From positions 372,001-436,000 of the forward strand of contig MU385857.1 in NCBI GenBank assembly GCA_022497145.1: DNA of 64,000 bases, written 5' to 3'. How positions within the stretch are numbered: position 1 is the first letter of the stretch; the number at the start of each line of letters is the position of its first letter. The stretch comes from Rostrohypoxylon terebratum (Eukaryota > Ascomycota > Sordariomycetes > Xylariales > Hypoxylaceae). Positions 1 through 11,844 of the stretch are shown here, one piece after another. The notes below the pieces were generated by a model. It did no database searches. It saw nothing but the letters and a program-made list of their open reading frames with translations, and was not told the origin of the DNA. The position numbers were made by a program, and so were the translations under genes.

Positions 1-736
1 CGAGACCTTTCACTAGTTGTTCTCTGGCGAAAGCTTCCATCGCGGCGCGCTCGTTAACTCGAGGAAATTCAATACCCTTAGGCACCTCTAGGCCTAGCGC
101 TTCGCATAGAGGCCCCCATCCATCTTTGACGTTAAAGAACACGAGCTTCTGGGGCGGAACGACCTCTTTAAGATGTTGGATATGCCGTTCCCAAACCTGT
201 CTACCGACGTGCATTGTCGGTTTTCCGGATGTGTGATATATCTCAGCCCACCTTCCGGCAGCAAGGGTATCCAGGTAACGAGGGAAGTATCTCATAGGCG
301 ACAAGGGAAATAGGATGATCCGCAGATACCATTGCAAACTGGCCGTCGCGATGGCGTCGATCGACTTGTCCCATGCTTCCGGGTCTCGAACGGTGCAGAT
401 AACCTTTGCTTGAGGGTATAATCGCATGAGTTCGGGTACAAAGCAGTGTCCTGGGGCGCTTGTTATAGCCACATATCCATCCGTAAGTGTGGAGATGCGG
501 TTCAGGATAAACTCTTCATCTTCGAAGGAACGTATTGGCGTGTGTTCCAGCACAGATATCCAACTCCTCAAGTTGTAGCTTGACCCCTTACAATTCTGTG
601 TTCCCCCGTGATACACGGGACCTTGCAGAAGGATCTCAAGCGCTTTGCTAAACGATGCGGTGCCCGTTCGGGGCAGGCCTGCTCCTATAACCAATAATTT
701 GGTTCCGGGCTGTGGTTTTGATGCTTCTTGGCCCAT
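1..736 (-). CDS. Sulfotransferase-like P-loop protein (partial, C-terminus beyond window)
   Basis: One open frame runs from an ATG at 736 to the left edge, about 245 codons with no stop, so the C-terminus is missing. The N-terminus reads MGQEASKPQPGTKLLVIGAG followed by LPRTGTASFSKAL. The PRTGT segment is the 5'-phosphosulfate-binding P-loop typical of the fungal Sulfotransfer_4/NodH-like family. Further on, KVICTVRDPEAWDKSI resembles the 3'-phosphate-binding region (R-D-P-x-x-W) of the same family. The gene looks intronless up to the edge. Family members are often labelled only as sulfotransferase or NAD-dependent epimerase in databases, and the physiological substrate is unknown. An alternative is a non-catalytic P-loop relative. 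The family call is confident; activity is inferred. Confidence 0.88.
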   Translation of the reverse strand, partial: MGQEASKPQPGTKLLVIGAGLPRTGTASFSKALEILLQGPVYHGGTQNCKGSSYNLRSWISVLEHTPIRSFEDEEFILNRISTLTDGYVAITSAPGHCFVPELMRLYPQAKVICTVRDPEAWDKSIDAIATASLQWYLRIILFPLSPMRYFPRYLDTLAAGRWAEIYHTSGKPTMHVGRQVWERHIQHLKEVVPPQKLVFFNVKDGWGPLCEALGLEVPKGIEFPRVNERAAMEAFAREQLVKGL

Positions 737-3700
737 CGTGAGCGCAAGCTCAGACACGAGCTCGTCCAAAATAGATGTTCATTTAGGCACCCAGTTCATC
801 AACGCCGAGAGCGAGCCTGTTATATTTATAACTGAGAACAGCCCAACGATGTCACTGCCATCACTCATGCCAGGGTATAAGGCCTGTAGGCAATTTAGCC
901 ACTTTTCGTTGTCATTAGCACACTTTATTCTCCCGGATTTCGTGCTTTCTCCCCGCATGAAGTGTCACCGAGTGTTACCATAAATGCTATTAGAATCACG
1001 AGGAAAGCCATTGTCCAGCCTGGTTTTCTTTCCATTCTAGTTGAAAACCCGGTAACGTTACGACTAACGTGATAGTCTCGCCCTGGTAAAACCATAGATT
1101 TAGTAATGTGAGAACGACTCTGCGTAGTAATTCGGGTGACAGTTGCTTAGTAACGTGATAGCAGCGGACGAATAGTGGTCCCTCCTATCATTCAATTTAC
1201 TGGCGATTAGGAAATTTCAAACATGCGACATTTTTCTCTCCCTTGCACCAAGATTGGAAGAGATCACTTGGCTACTGGACACTGAGATGTACGAGATAGG
1301 CATCTACTTATATTCGCCGACTTGATATCGGGGCATCGAGGACGTCACGTTACTTGACGGCGGGGCTTTAGAGGTTATGTAGACAGGATGGATATAATAT
1401 TCGAAATCATTTAACCTGGAGGCTATTAATTAATACGAAAGGAAGAGATTTTATCTATAGTCGCAAGCCAGTTTAGAAATAATATCGCTTGAGCCTATCT
1501 CTAACCGCCACCCCTCAGCTGCACATGTTTCTTAACGCCGGGTATTTTGACCACGTTATACTCAGCCAATTGGTATAATTGTGTTGCTGGTCCATTTCAA
1601 CAACATTGGAAGTTTATAGTAAATTCTATGACTTCACTAGTGGCCATCCTACAGTCTATAAGAATTTACTAGGTGGAATGATAGGTGACGAGTGGTGCTC
1701 TTCAAGCTGAATAACCTAAAGTCATGTTCCCTTCACCAAAAAGAATTGTAGGCCGGAGAACCACTGGAAATATTTATGCAGGGAGCAATACCGGGGCAAG
1801 GCAGCCTAATGGTAAGACTTTCATAGTTAATAGGTATTTAAACTCTATTCCTATATTAAATTATTATCTAAGTAAGCTATACCGAATCACGAATGCACGA
1901 GCAGGGAAGTATACCTCAGAGTCCTCGATATATCACATGGTCGTTATGTTTTATCATGTTTAGGTAAGTCATTTGGGTCTTCTGAGACTCGCATGGGACT
2001 AACTGTCGAAGGTACGGGAAGTAAGGGAGGTTGAAAACGACTTCCAAATATTAGATTTTCTCTAACAATCGCCTTATTGTGTTAGACATACTGTTTATAT
2101 TTGTTCATTCCATCTACCCATCTAGATGCACGCATGTCTTGTTTCGATGCGCGTCATGCTAATGAACGAGTCTGGAATGTGTTGCTATATTAAATGTCAG
2201 TTTTTCTCAGTGAAATGAGTTAGGAGATAGGCAGGAATCAGATTTTCTGTGGTGGATAAAGCAACCAATCTTGTGTAATAAAACATATCGAGACCAGCAT
2301 AAATTAAATTACACTAGATGCGCATGATATCATGAACCGTAAAAGTGAGAAGATGGGTTGTATTGTGAGACTAAAGTCGTCTCGTGCTATGAGATCTGGA
2401 GATCTACGCACGAGTTTAATTGTCCGGCAAATCAACGACCGTTGCTGATGACACAAGTATAATAAAGCACTTAATGAGGCATCCACTAGGTAGTTACCGT
2501 GGTGAAAATTAGATCATGAAAATGGAATATTACATTGTTAATATAAACATGAATGTGAAGAGAATCTGGAAAAGAATACCCCGGACTTTTAAACTGCCGC
2601 TTAATCCTTCAGAGGTTAAGAATGACGTATGGGGCGACATCGTCCGATGCATCCGATAGTGTTTTGGTGTTTGACAGAGAGAATGAGAACTCATCATTGT
2701 TAAGTAGGACAAGGTGGTATCTCATTTCCCGAGAAGCGCTGACATGAAGAATGGCTTGCACTTGTCCGCTCATCGACTCGTCATACATAAGATTATGAGA
2801 TTGATTAGCAACATATTTGAAATTGTCGAAATTCTTCAAGTCCCGAAAGATGTTGAAAAAAAGTTGATAGTGAAGAAAAGGGTTCAAATAGAACGATGAA
2901 TATCTAGAACATTTATTAAGCGCTAGGTGTTTTTAAGTTTACTGAGGCACTTGTAAGCGAGCTAAGTTTGCACTAAGGTTGGAGACGAACCAATGAAGGG
3001 AGTCCCAAGACGCCTCTTTCTCCGATTTTGGGAAAGTACCATAAGTACCGGGCACGGGTCAACCGGCATTAAGAGTAACCGGCGTCGTACGCAACTTGGC
3101 AGCAAAACGCCGAAACATTTCTGTCTCCATGGTCAATCCATCTTGCAGATCTCTCTCCCATCTTTTTTTTCCCCGTCTCCCCCAACTCTCAGCCAGCCAG
3201 CCAGTTAGCCAGTCCACTCCCCGTATTTTCTAGGACGAGCAGGACGAGTCAAGGTCAGGTCAGCCCAGTTTGACCAGATTCGCATCCACTTTCCCCCAGC
3301 TTACCATATGAACATATGAAACATGGCTTACCGTATATTGTCTAAAACAAGACCTCGACCACCACAAGGGTCGTAAGGGTTTGATGCGTGGATGCCTCGA
3401 GGCGTGATGAGTGAGCCAAGGTATCAAGGTATCCCAAGGTATTGTACCCGTAACACAATGGATTTCTTTTCTTATCCAATCTCTGATCAATGATCAGATT
3501 TCCACAATATCACAAGGGGGTAAGTGAGAGGAAGATCTGGGAATGATATTGGATATGGGATATTGAATCCAAGTTGATCCAATGTTTTTTTATGTTTGAC
3601 AACACCATCGATCGTTTCCTAATTCTTTTAATTCGGCCAACCATTCGTCGTTGTCATCTTTCTGTCCTCTCTGTCCCGTCTTCCATCCCTCATCTAGATC

Positions 3701-4075
3701 CAAGCTGTCATCTCCTGACAGGATATCCCTCTTTCCACGCGATCCTTCTGTACGCCCACCTGGCTCACCTGAACATTCCTCGCTTCATCGGCCATTCGCG
3801 TGTTGACAAGACGTTCTTCTATTTCTATTGGAGCCGGGATCAACCCAATATTGATCCTCTTAAGCCGTCCTCGTCTTTGCTTCGTCATCTCCGTCACTAT
3901 TATTCCTTTCTCACCTTGCTTTTCTAGCTCGTCTAGTGTCTAGGTAGCTTATCCCTACCATCCCGCCGTGGTATTGGCCCATCCTTGACCTCTACGGGCT
4001 ATAGATGATTGCCAGTATTCCCCGTCCAAAGGGGGAGTCTACAGGATAACCCTCTCTAGCTCACCAACGATCATA
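737..4075. other. Intergenic region, no supported gene
   Basis: About 3.3 kb between the divergent sulfotransferase-like and MBL-fold genes. Only short unrelated frames are present. The stretch from about 1,380 to 2,930 is visibly more A+T-rich and holds minus-strand frames of 60-92 codons (2304-2486, 2609-2887) that I cannot match to a family. From about 3,150 the sequence becomes pyrimidine-rich (a CCAGCCAGCCAG run near 3,190 and CT tracts at 3,640-3,730), which suits the promoter and 5' leader of the gene starting at 4076. Confidence 0.6.
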
Positions 4076-5554
4076 ATGGCTTTGACTGTGAAGCACCTTA
4101 ACTCCGACGCCTCATTCCTCTTGTCCTTCGAGCCCATCATTCACGACTTTGCTCAGGGTATTGCAATTAAACCATTCACGATTCTCCTAGATCCCTGGAT
4201 AACAGGCCCCTCTAAGATATTTCATTCCAGGATTTCGATTTCAACTCACATACACCCAGCATGTATATCATCGCTAGCAGAACTGCCGGCTCCGCCGGAT
4301 CTTGTCATCATCAGTCAGCATAAAAGTGACCACTGCAATGAAGCTACGTTACGGCAATTGCCGGCGAGGGGAACTAACACTCTGATTCTTGCCGAACCTC
4401 AAGCAGCACGATTGATCAAGAGCTGGAAGCACTTCGACGAGAATAACGTTCGGACGATAGAACGGTGGGAAGACCCGAGGCTGACGGGCAAAGAAACGGT
4501 CGTACGGGTGCCTGTCCCGCCTGCAACACCGGGCTGTCCAGGAGGCGAGGTGACCGTTGCCTTCATTCCGCAGAAACGTGACTTAGCAGGCCTACATGCA
4601 GCAATTGGTATCACGTATCGGCCTCCGTCAACACACCATCTGAGATTCTATCTTCCTATAATATCGAAGTCGCCTACGCCACCTGCTACTCCGAGTACAC
4701 CTACTACGCAAGTCTCCATTGCAACGTCCATAAACACACTACCCATACCTGATACATTAGCCTTGTCACCGACGCCTCCAGTCTCGCCCCGTTCTCTTCG
4801 TTCTGTTCAGTCTGCCTCCACCTTGATTGCTTCTCTGGCGCGGCCAAGCCAAATTAGCCACTTCCCGCGGTATACCCCGAATAACTATATACGTCCTTCT
4901 ACTTCTAACGGACACGCTCGTCCTATCTCGGTTCTGTTCTCGCCACACGGAATCTCCTATTCCCACCTTGCTCCTTATGCCACATCACACCTAGTAGCAG
5001 AGGCAGCACTTCCACTGACGGCTCTCTTGCATTGTATGGACAGTATATCAAACCCGTGGTGGCTCGGTGGCAATATCTGCGCGGGAGTGTCTACGGGTGC
5101 CGAGATTGCAACAAGACTAGGTGCGAGAGTATGGGTCAGCGCTCACGACGGAGAAAAGGACGTCCGGGGACTAGCTACGGGGATGTTGAAGACACGACGC
5201 TGGAATCGTGACGAGGTCGAAACCGCCCTAAGCCCTCATTACAACAAAAAATCTAGCGAGAAACCAGCACATGCACGGAAAGGAAGCAACGGTAGCATCG
5301 GTGGTGTAAGCACAGAGATCTTGCGCCTCAACAGCGGCGGTGAGGTCGCCGTCTCGGGAAGCGGCATGCTATGGTCCTCTGAAAATCAGAGAGACCAGTG
5401 GGCCCTTGACAACGCGAAGCCCTACACAAGCATGAGGGCTCACGACCCGGAGAAACTAAGCCCGATCGATCCGTACAGTAGTCTAAAATCGAGGAAGTCG
5501 TTCAGGGGAAATCTTTCACTGAGATTTAGATCTTCGACCGCTCTTGCTGTTTGA
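4076..5554 (+). CDS. Metallo-beta-lactamase-fold protein (fungal SQxKxDHC subfamily)
   Basis: A single-exon frame of 492 codons. Residues 36-90 contain ILLDPWITGP and DLVIISQHKSDHCNEATL, the layout of an MBL-fold core. The usual HxHxDH metal motif appears here as S-Q-H-K-S-D-H, so D85 and H86 are kept and the first two ligands are replaced. A second block at about residues 310-380 contains LHCMDSISNPWWLGGNICAG and WVSAHDGEKDVRGLATGMLK, which I associate with the same fungal subfamily. Residues about 200-290 are Ser/Thr/Pro-rich and probably a disordered insert. The substrate is unknown; hydrolase activity should not be assumed with an altered metal site. The ATG at 4076 is preceded by a pyrimidine-rich leader. 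Confidence 0.85.
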   Translation: MALTVKHLNSDASFLLSFEPIIHDFAQGIAIKPFTILLDPWITGPSKIFHSRISISTHIHPACISSLAELPAPPDLVIISQHKSDHCNEATLRQLPARGTNTLILAEPQAARLIKSWKHFDENNVRTIERWEDPRLTGKETVVRVPVPPATPGCPGGEVTVAFIPQKRDLAGLHAAIGITYRPPSTHHLRFYLPIISKSPTPPATPSTPTTQVSIATSINTLPIPDTLALSPTPPVSPRSLRSVQSASTLIASLARPSQISHFPRYTPNNYIRPSTSNGHARPISVLFSPHGISYSHLAPYATSHLVAEAALPLTALLHCMDSISNPWWLGGNICAGVSTGAEIATRLGARVWVSAHDGEKDVRGLATGMLKTRRWNRDEVETALSPHYNKKSSEKPAHARKGSNGSIGGVSTEILRLNSGGEVAVSGSGMLWSSENQRDQWALDNAKPYTSMRAHDPEKLSPIDPYSSLKSRKSFRGNLSLRFRSSTALAV

Positions 5555-6468
5555 GATTTGGAAATTTTAAAGTTCAACAGTTCTGTGGTTATGGCGCGTT
5601 CATTTGATTATGACGGGATATTTCAACACGATTTACTTGATAAAAGCTATATCACTTTTTAATCAGCTTTGGGACCTTTGATTTGGATTCGGTTCGGCGC
5701 GTTTGAGAGGAGCGGGATTTTGAACATGAAAAAGATACCAGGGCCGGATGGGTGGGATTTATCGTATTTTTATTTGGCTGTCCATATTTATCATGCGGAC
5801 TTATGATGGCGGGCTTGCTTGTCTAACCCTCGTTTGGGCCTACGCATTTTTGGGGATATAGGAACGGGTTACGGTTTAAAGCGGCTGGAAAGGAACTCTC
5901 CGATCAAGAAGAAGGCGTTCGTACTACGGAATAAGGATTCAGGATCAAGGTTTTGGGGAACGGACAAAGAGCCTATACATCATGGTATATCAACCCGCTA
6001 AATTGAGGAAAGGTATGGATGGAATATGGATAGGATTGATTGATTGCCTTCTCTTCGCTATTAGGTCAGGCAAATTCATTCATTCTCCCTTCCCATATAG
6101 CTTTGGTATCTACTGCAAACATAAGAGGAAAAGGATCCTTGGACCTGCCTCGCCCATATCGCCTTGCATGCTCACTGCCGTTCCGTTTCGTTCAATATGA
6201 ATGTCCATTTAGCTCAACCCCATAATTGCACACGAGCTCGCTCGCGACTAAAATGCTTGAACGGATGCTTTGCCCTTGAACTGAGGAGACTGAGATCTGC
6301 CCATGTTTACCTCCGTAAATATGGAAGGCCACCCCGTAGATATGAGAATCCGTTTATACACACCAACGGCTTGCCACCCTAGCCTATTATGTGGCTTTCA
6401 TTTCTTTCTCGTCAACTTAACCGCCAACGTCATGAAGTGTTTCCTCGCCCGCTCTTGTTACCCGGTTC
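5555..6468. other. Intergenic region between convergent genes
   Basis: About 0.9 kb between the 3' ends of the MBL-fold gene (+) and the penta-EF-hand gene (-). Frames of 60-72 codons here overlap each other and match nothing I recognise. The stretch most likely holds the two 3' UTRs. Confidence 0.6.
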
Positions 6469-7878
6469 TTACTTGAGCTGCTTCAGAATCTCTACTAGGA
6501 AGTCCTCAAAACTCAGGGTAATGTACCCATCGCGGTCCTCGTCGTACTTCTTGAAGACATCCGTCATGCGCTTCAAGCTAATGCAAGCTTGAACGAACAA
6601 GTCAAAGCTCATGACACCCTCGTTGCGCTTGTCGTAGGTCCTGAACAATAGGTCCACAAAGCCAGGGGAGAGACGGTATCGAAAGGCAACGAGGGCATTG
6701 CTGAACTCGTCGGGTGAGATGTTGCCGCTACGGTCAGCGTCGAAACGGTCGAAGAGCGCACGCCAGGACGCCAGAAACGACCACAACCCACAAAATTCAT
6801 CGAAACCGATGGTACCCGAGCGGTCGCTGTCGAACATACGAATCATCATGCGCACCGTCTGCGGATCGAAAGCTGTCCAGTCACCGTTCACAAGGGCAGC
6901 TGAGAGCTCCTTTTCGGAGAGTTGTCCGGTGCCTATTGCAATGGTTATTAGTTTCATTTTGCTCTTTTATTTTCTTTTCATAGCATTTCCTCTTCTCATA
7001 AGCCCTTATCAGACATCATGACAGATGCGATAACGCCACCGATAACAACCTAAATGAAGTATTTTTGTTTCATGAAACATCGCTGAAGGGTGATTCTTAC
7101 CATCTTTATCAACAGCTCTGAATAGTGGTAGCAAAGTCGGGTCAGCAGCGCCCTCCGTTGGAGCAGGCGAAGGTGGTGGCCGACTGGCGGGGGGCGGGCG
7201 GTTATGTGTCGCTGGTCGCGGGCCTGACGCGGAAGGTGGCGGCGACATGGTGGATGGGTGAGGTTTTGGTCTGTAGTTGTAACTATCGTAGCTATTGCTA
7301 TGGCCGCCGCCGTTACTCCCGTAACTACTTGGGTGCGATGAGCCACTCGGGCCGTAGCCAGTTGGCGTGAGACGCCCTTGTTCAGTGCGACGAGGTGGGA
7401 TGCTGTCGTGTCGAGGACCAGCACCGGGGAGAGGTGGTGGTGGCTTATTGTCGTATCTAGCGGAATGGCTGGATGCGCTGCCCTTCTACGACGGGACGAT
7501 TCGTTAGTACACAAGGTAAAAAATGCCTAGCGGATGTGGATGGAAGAGGGGGTTCGCGCAGGGATTAATGTAGGGCAGATAAGAAGATTTCACGGAGGTG
7601 CGTGCACGCGCGTACCTGCTCAGGTTCTGCGAATCTGTGGTTTCAAAAATTGGTTAGCTCTAGCTCTAATGCATAACGAGAACGAGAATGAATCGACTCC
7701 TTGTCGATCTCACAGATGTTGGCGGCGTTCTCATACGGACAACTTGCGTTTTCCCCTTATCACCATATCACCATCACGGGTCTCGTTTGGAGCGCGATGA
7801 CGATAGCGGGGTATAGCAGTATTAAGCGGGAACTCACCTTGGCAGTTCGTCGGGGTTATAAGGTCTGTTATACGCCAT
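6469..7878 (-). CDS. Penta-EF-hand calcium-binding protein (ALG-2/PEF1-like)
   Basis: Four exons join in frame: 7878-7838, 7634-7616 (19 nt), 7485-7101 and 6932-6469, giving 302 aa. Introns show CTAAC-type branch points (for example ACTAACGA just before the acceptor at 7486). The N-terminal half is Pro/Gly/Tyr/Ser-rich and disordered, as in ALG-2, peflin and yeast Pef1. Five EF-hands follow from about residue 140: DKDGTGQLSEKE (spans the last intron, residues 146-157), DSDRSGTIGFDE (from 183), DADRSGNISPDE (from 213), a degenerate DKRNEGVMSFDL, and DEDRDGYITLSFED, which lacks canonical spacing and is the usual dimerisation hand. The family acts in Ca2+-dependent membrane and ER-Golgi processes. 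The first EF loop is complete only after splicing, which supports the exon junction at 7101/6932. Confidence 0.93.
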
Positions 7879-10272
7879 TATGCCGAGTTTTTACAGTTGT
7901 TTCAGACTTGATGTGTATATAGGTAGGCAGTAAGAGAGTGAAGTCCGGTAAAGACTGCAGAGACGGCGACTCTTATTTATTGTGAGAGAAGGAGAGGACG
8001 CGCAGCTGGAAGCGCAGCTTTATTTGCTTTTTGTATGGGATGGAAACTGCCAAGTGACGGGTGGTAGCTTAGGTCCTTAGGACCTAGACAAGCAGTTAAA
8101 TTGGGCAAAATTCCAGGTTACTAGGCTGCTAGGTACTAGGTAGGTAGGTAGTTACTAGCTCTTAGTTGCTTCGGTGCTTGGGAATCGAGCAATAGAAAGT
8201 GGATGGATAAGCGGCAGTGCAACAACCGAACCGTAGTGGAACCGGAACGGGACGAACAAAGAATAGATTCAGCCGCAAAGATTGCTGTCAATAATAAGAT
8301 AGGAGTTCGGGGTCAATGCAAAAGAGAGGAGATTTACTGCAAGCAGTGTTGGGTTTTGGGTACTAGTTAAACCTGCGAAGGATTTGGTTGGTGGTTGGGT
8401 TGAGAACAGGCCGAATTGCGTCTCTCTCCTGGATAAGCAAGGACAGCACAAGATGCAGCCCTAAATCAATAGTACTTGTAAGTAGGGAATTAAGGGGAAG
8501 GGGGAAAAGGATTTTATTTGATGGTTTAGTAAGCTCTCAAGATCCGAGAATTTTCCTTGGTTTCCTAATAATTGCCTAGGATTCTAGTCCACTGCGTGAC
8601 ATCTGTTCTCTTTGATCTCGAGAGTAAAGATGATCGTGTGGAAATTCGGCACCAATCACGGCCGTATACGGTATAGATAACTGACAGATCCGCAGCGCAC
8701 CTACTATGTACATAGTAGACGCGGCGTTCGAGCAGGTGGGGGCTATGTGTTGTATCGTTTGTCCATCAAACGTTTCCAGGACCCTGGATCTACCATCCGA
8801 CGGCTACTCGGATCAAGCTTGTCATGCTCACTAACCTTGACCGAAGGTGGCAGAGCTAGCTATCCTTTAGAAATCGTGTGAGGCGATTTCCGAGTCTTTC
8901 TAGAAGGCTGAATGATAGGTGAAGAAAAGAGGAAAGGTTCCGAAGTTCGGGATGACTCGAACTAAGCAATTAAGCAACTAGGTAAGTTCAGCTGCGTCAG
9001 TGAGGCTCTGGAGTCTGGATGACGATGCAGCTTCTGCCCCGGTTCAGTTGGGGTCCGTCATCATCCAGTCTCACGCCGTCATCGGGCTTGTAGATGGTAC
9101 ATAGTAGATCTGCGGAATAATGCGTAGGGCGTGTAAGCTTTACCCCGGAATCCCAGCATCTACTTGTCCTACTTGTCCCCTACTCGCAACCAAGGTCTTC
9201 ATCTGGTATCTCGGCGCATCGGCGCATGACTTATTATGCACGTACGTGTCTAAGCAGGGAGATAAAGAGTTAATTGATGGCGGAGCACCTATGATAGGAT
9301 GGAATCCCCAACATTGAAATTATTGCGGCCTGTGAGGCGCAGACTCCGCCCCTTGAGTTATTGCGGGGTATCGTGTACATCACTTATGCGAGAAATGTTG
9401 AAGATGGAAAGTCAAGAAGAATTGAATTATCTTCGTTGGTTACAAAGTTAATAAATTTCTGGATACTTGCAACATTGCAATTACCTATTAGCGTCCATCG
9501 CAATTACTTCATGACATAACACAATAAGCTTCGAATCCCGTGGTTCTTGCAATCTTCACAAATGACGAAACCCAAAGCTATTTGTGGTAAGGTTCGGAAG
9601 GAGCTGTAAGAAAATCCCTGTGGCGTGCCATAATGCGTCGCCCAACCTTTTTCGCCTATACCCGTGCCGTCGCCCCTCCATAAACGTACCTACCTAGTAC
9701 GTATATATTATAGGTACATTATCCGCTATAGCTTGTATTGGTACGCTCAACCTTAACTGACATAGCTCCAGGGCTTTCAAGGTTAATTCGATAACAGCGT
9801 TTCTCCAGTACGAATTAGCAACATTTTCCTAGGCGTTCTTGGAGACTGCGGAATGACAACCAAAATACGGAGACACCTCGTGCGCAAGTGTCATGGTAAC
9901 AGATTGTCATTCTTCTTTTTCTCCGACCGTTAGCCGGAGCCGCAGCCCACGAGAACGGTAGTCCGTCGGAGGGTCCACATATACCCAGCACCAGTCTTCT
10001 ATGTAAGGCGAAAAACTTGGCACCTATGATACAATTCCGATTCCCGTTTGTCCTCGTCCAAAGATTAGATGTTACTCATACTACTCTACTAAACAACTAA
10101 ATCGTCATCTTGGTGTTTTGAGTCATAGTCTTCTCGTCACTACTATTATCATTATCATTATTATTATTATTAACCCTAAGCGTATCCGTGTAATATTACA
10201 AATTTCAAAGCGCCTTGGTATTCCATCGTAAGTCAGACAGAAAGAAAGGGTGGTTTAGCCCGAGCATCGACG
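7879..10272. other. Intergenic region
   Basis: About 2.4 kb between the divergent penta-EF-hand and ChaC genes. No supported coding region. It contains several TAGGTA/CCTAGG-type short palindromes (8071-8089 and 8121-8155, and near 9690) and an ATT microsatellite just before the ChaC gene. Confidence 0.55.
10151..10172. repeat. ATT microsatellite
   Basis: About seven imperfect ATT/ATC trinucleotide units, roughly 100 bp upstream of the ChaC start codon, in its presumed promoter or leader. Confidence 0.8.
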
Positions 10273-11213
10273 ATGACAGCCGACGGAGCGCCCGACCCGG
10301 ATGAGTTTTGGATATTTGGCTATGGGTGCGTCACAGTTACAAAAGTCATCGTGACAGTTCAGCTTTGTCTTACTCATAGAGGCACAGGAGTTTGATATGG
10401 AAACCCCCTCCACATTTTGGTAAGATTCTGTACTGGTGTAGTCTATCGTATGACTTGAGGCTCATAAAGAGTCGTTGGTAGAGTGCAGGGTACCTGGATG
10501 GGTCACGGGTTACGTCCGGCGCTTTTGGCAGGTATAATTCACTTCGAATCCTTTTGATTCTGGGGCGAGAAAATAACTCATGGTCGTTTAGGCAAGGTAA
10601 CCCTCCTTTAATTTTCACCACCCTTCAAAATAGTAGTAACCTGGCCTGTAGTCAAGATCACCGCGGCACGCCCGAGGAACCCGGTCGCGTCGTAACTCTA
10701 ATTGAGCGATCCTTCTGGGCCTCTCTAGCCGACGCGCATGACTTCGCGCCCGAAAAGGTCTGGGGCACCGCTTACCGGATTAAGGCTGATAAGGTCGCCG
10801 AAGTGAAGGAATATCTCGACATCCGGGAGATTAATGGGTACACGATCCACTACACACCCTTCCACCCGGCGGACGGATCGGACTCCATCCGCACATTAGT
10901 TTATATCGGAACGCCTGACAACGACCAATTCACCGGCCCCCAAGATCCGCAGGCTCTTGCCGAACACATCTACGTCAGCGAGGGTCCGAGCGGCCTTAAC
11001 CGGGACTACTTGTTGAGCCTGGAGAAAGCGCTCGATGAGTTGAGCCCTGAGAGCGGCGATGCCCACGTGACAGACTTATCCAATCGCGTACGTGAGATCG
11101 AGCGTAAGCATCGTGAAGGAGAGTTACAAGTTGAAGGGTTTGAACATCCCGTCTCTCACGAGTTCAAGAAAGCGACCAGTGTAGACGAGCAGGAGGAAAC
11201 AGAGAAGGCATAA
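10273..11213 (+). CDS. ChaC-type gamma-glutamylcyclotransferase (glutathione-degrading)
   Basis: Predicted product of 233 aa from five exons: 10273-10325, 10388-10419, 10482-10531, 10592-10596 (5-nt microexon GCAAG) and 10652-11213. The joined protein starts MTADGAPDPDEFWIFGYGSL, continues IWKPPPHF and RRFWQASQDHRGTPEEPGRV, the characteristic N-terminal blocks of the ChaC family. GYGSLIW forms the substrate-binding loop, and the YLDIREINGY segment lies in the region that carries the catalytic glutamate in the family. Family members cleave glutathione to 5-oxoproline and Cys-Gly in the cytosol (yeast Gcg1). Without the microexon the frame between RRFWQ and SQDHRG cannot be kept: each other AG acceptor in that intron leads to a stop or a frameshift. 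The C-terminal tail is acidic/basic and probably disordered. Confidence 0.92.
10592..10596 (+). other. 5-nt microexon of the ChaC gene
   Basis: The exon GCAAG lies between a 60-nt intron (10532-10591, GTATAA...TTTAG, with ATAAC about 15 nt before the acceptor) and a 55-nt intron (10597-10651, GTAACC...TGTAG). It supplies an Ala codon and the first two bases of a Ser codon, giving WQ-A-S-QDHRG. Confidence 0.85.
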
Positions 11214-11844
11214 ATCACTCTCAAAGAAACCAGTGCAATGTTTGCGCAAATAATTACTCAGTAACCGAGACATCTGAGCTACATAGAGTACATATGAAAC
11301 GTTATATTGATTTACTGGTGTGCTACTATCATATCCTCCCCTAGTTCCTTATCCAGTTTCCTCAACCAACACTTTTCTTTTTCTTTTCCTCCTCCCGGGC
11401 AAGCTCTCACGCTTTGCTCTTTCTACCATTCGAGGATACGCACCTAGGCCTCCTGAGTAGCCTCTCTTTACTCTTTTCCCCCTTCGTAAAGTCGTAAATG
11501 ATAGTGTTGGTATTCATATGACCCATAAAGGCCCGCGTGTGGCGTTCGATAGAAGAAGATACGCAAAACGAATGTATATACATGTGTAATCCCCTCGCTT
11601 CGGTTGAAAATCTCGAAGGACGGTTCGTGAATATATAGGATAAGACGGTTCAGGTAGGATAGTAGAATGAATCATCGATTTTATGAAGTTAAAAGTAATG
11701 AGTGTTGGAGTGTTGTAGGGAAGCCAGGCCTCGGAATATCGATTGTATCGGTTAGGAGGCTGCTGCTTAAGCTACTGCTCTGTTAGAAGAAGATCAAATT
11801 TCATTGTAGAGCTCTCGTTGACTGGTTTCTCGTCTACCGGGCTC
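11214..11844. other. Intergenic region between convergent genes
   Basis: About 0.6 kb between the ChaC gene (+) and the RRM gene (-). Rich in CT tracts; no coding signal seen. Confidence 0.6.
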
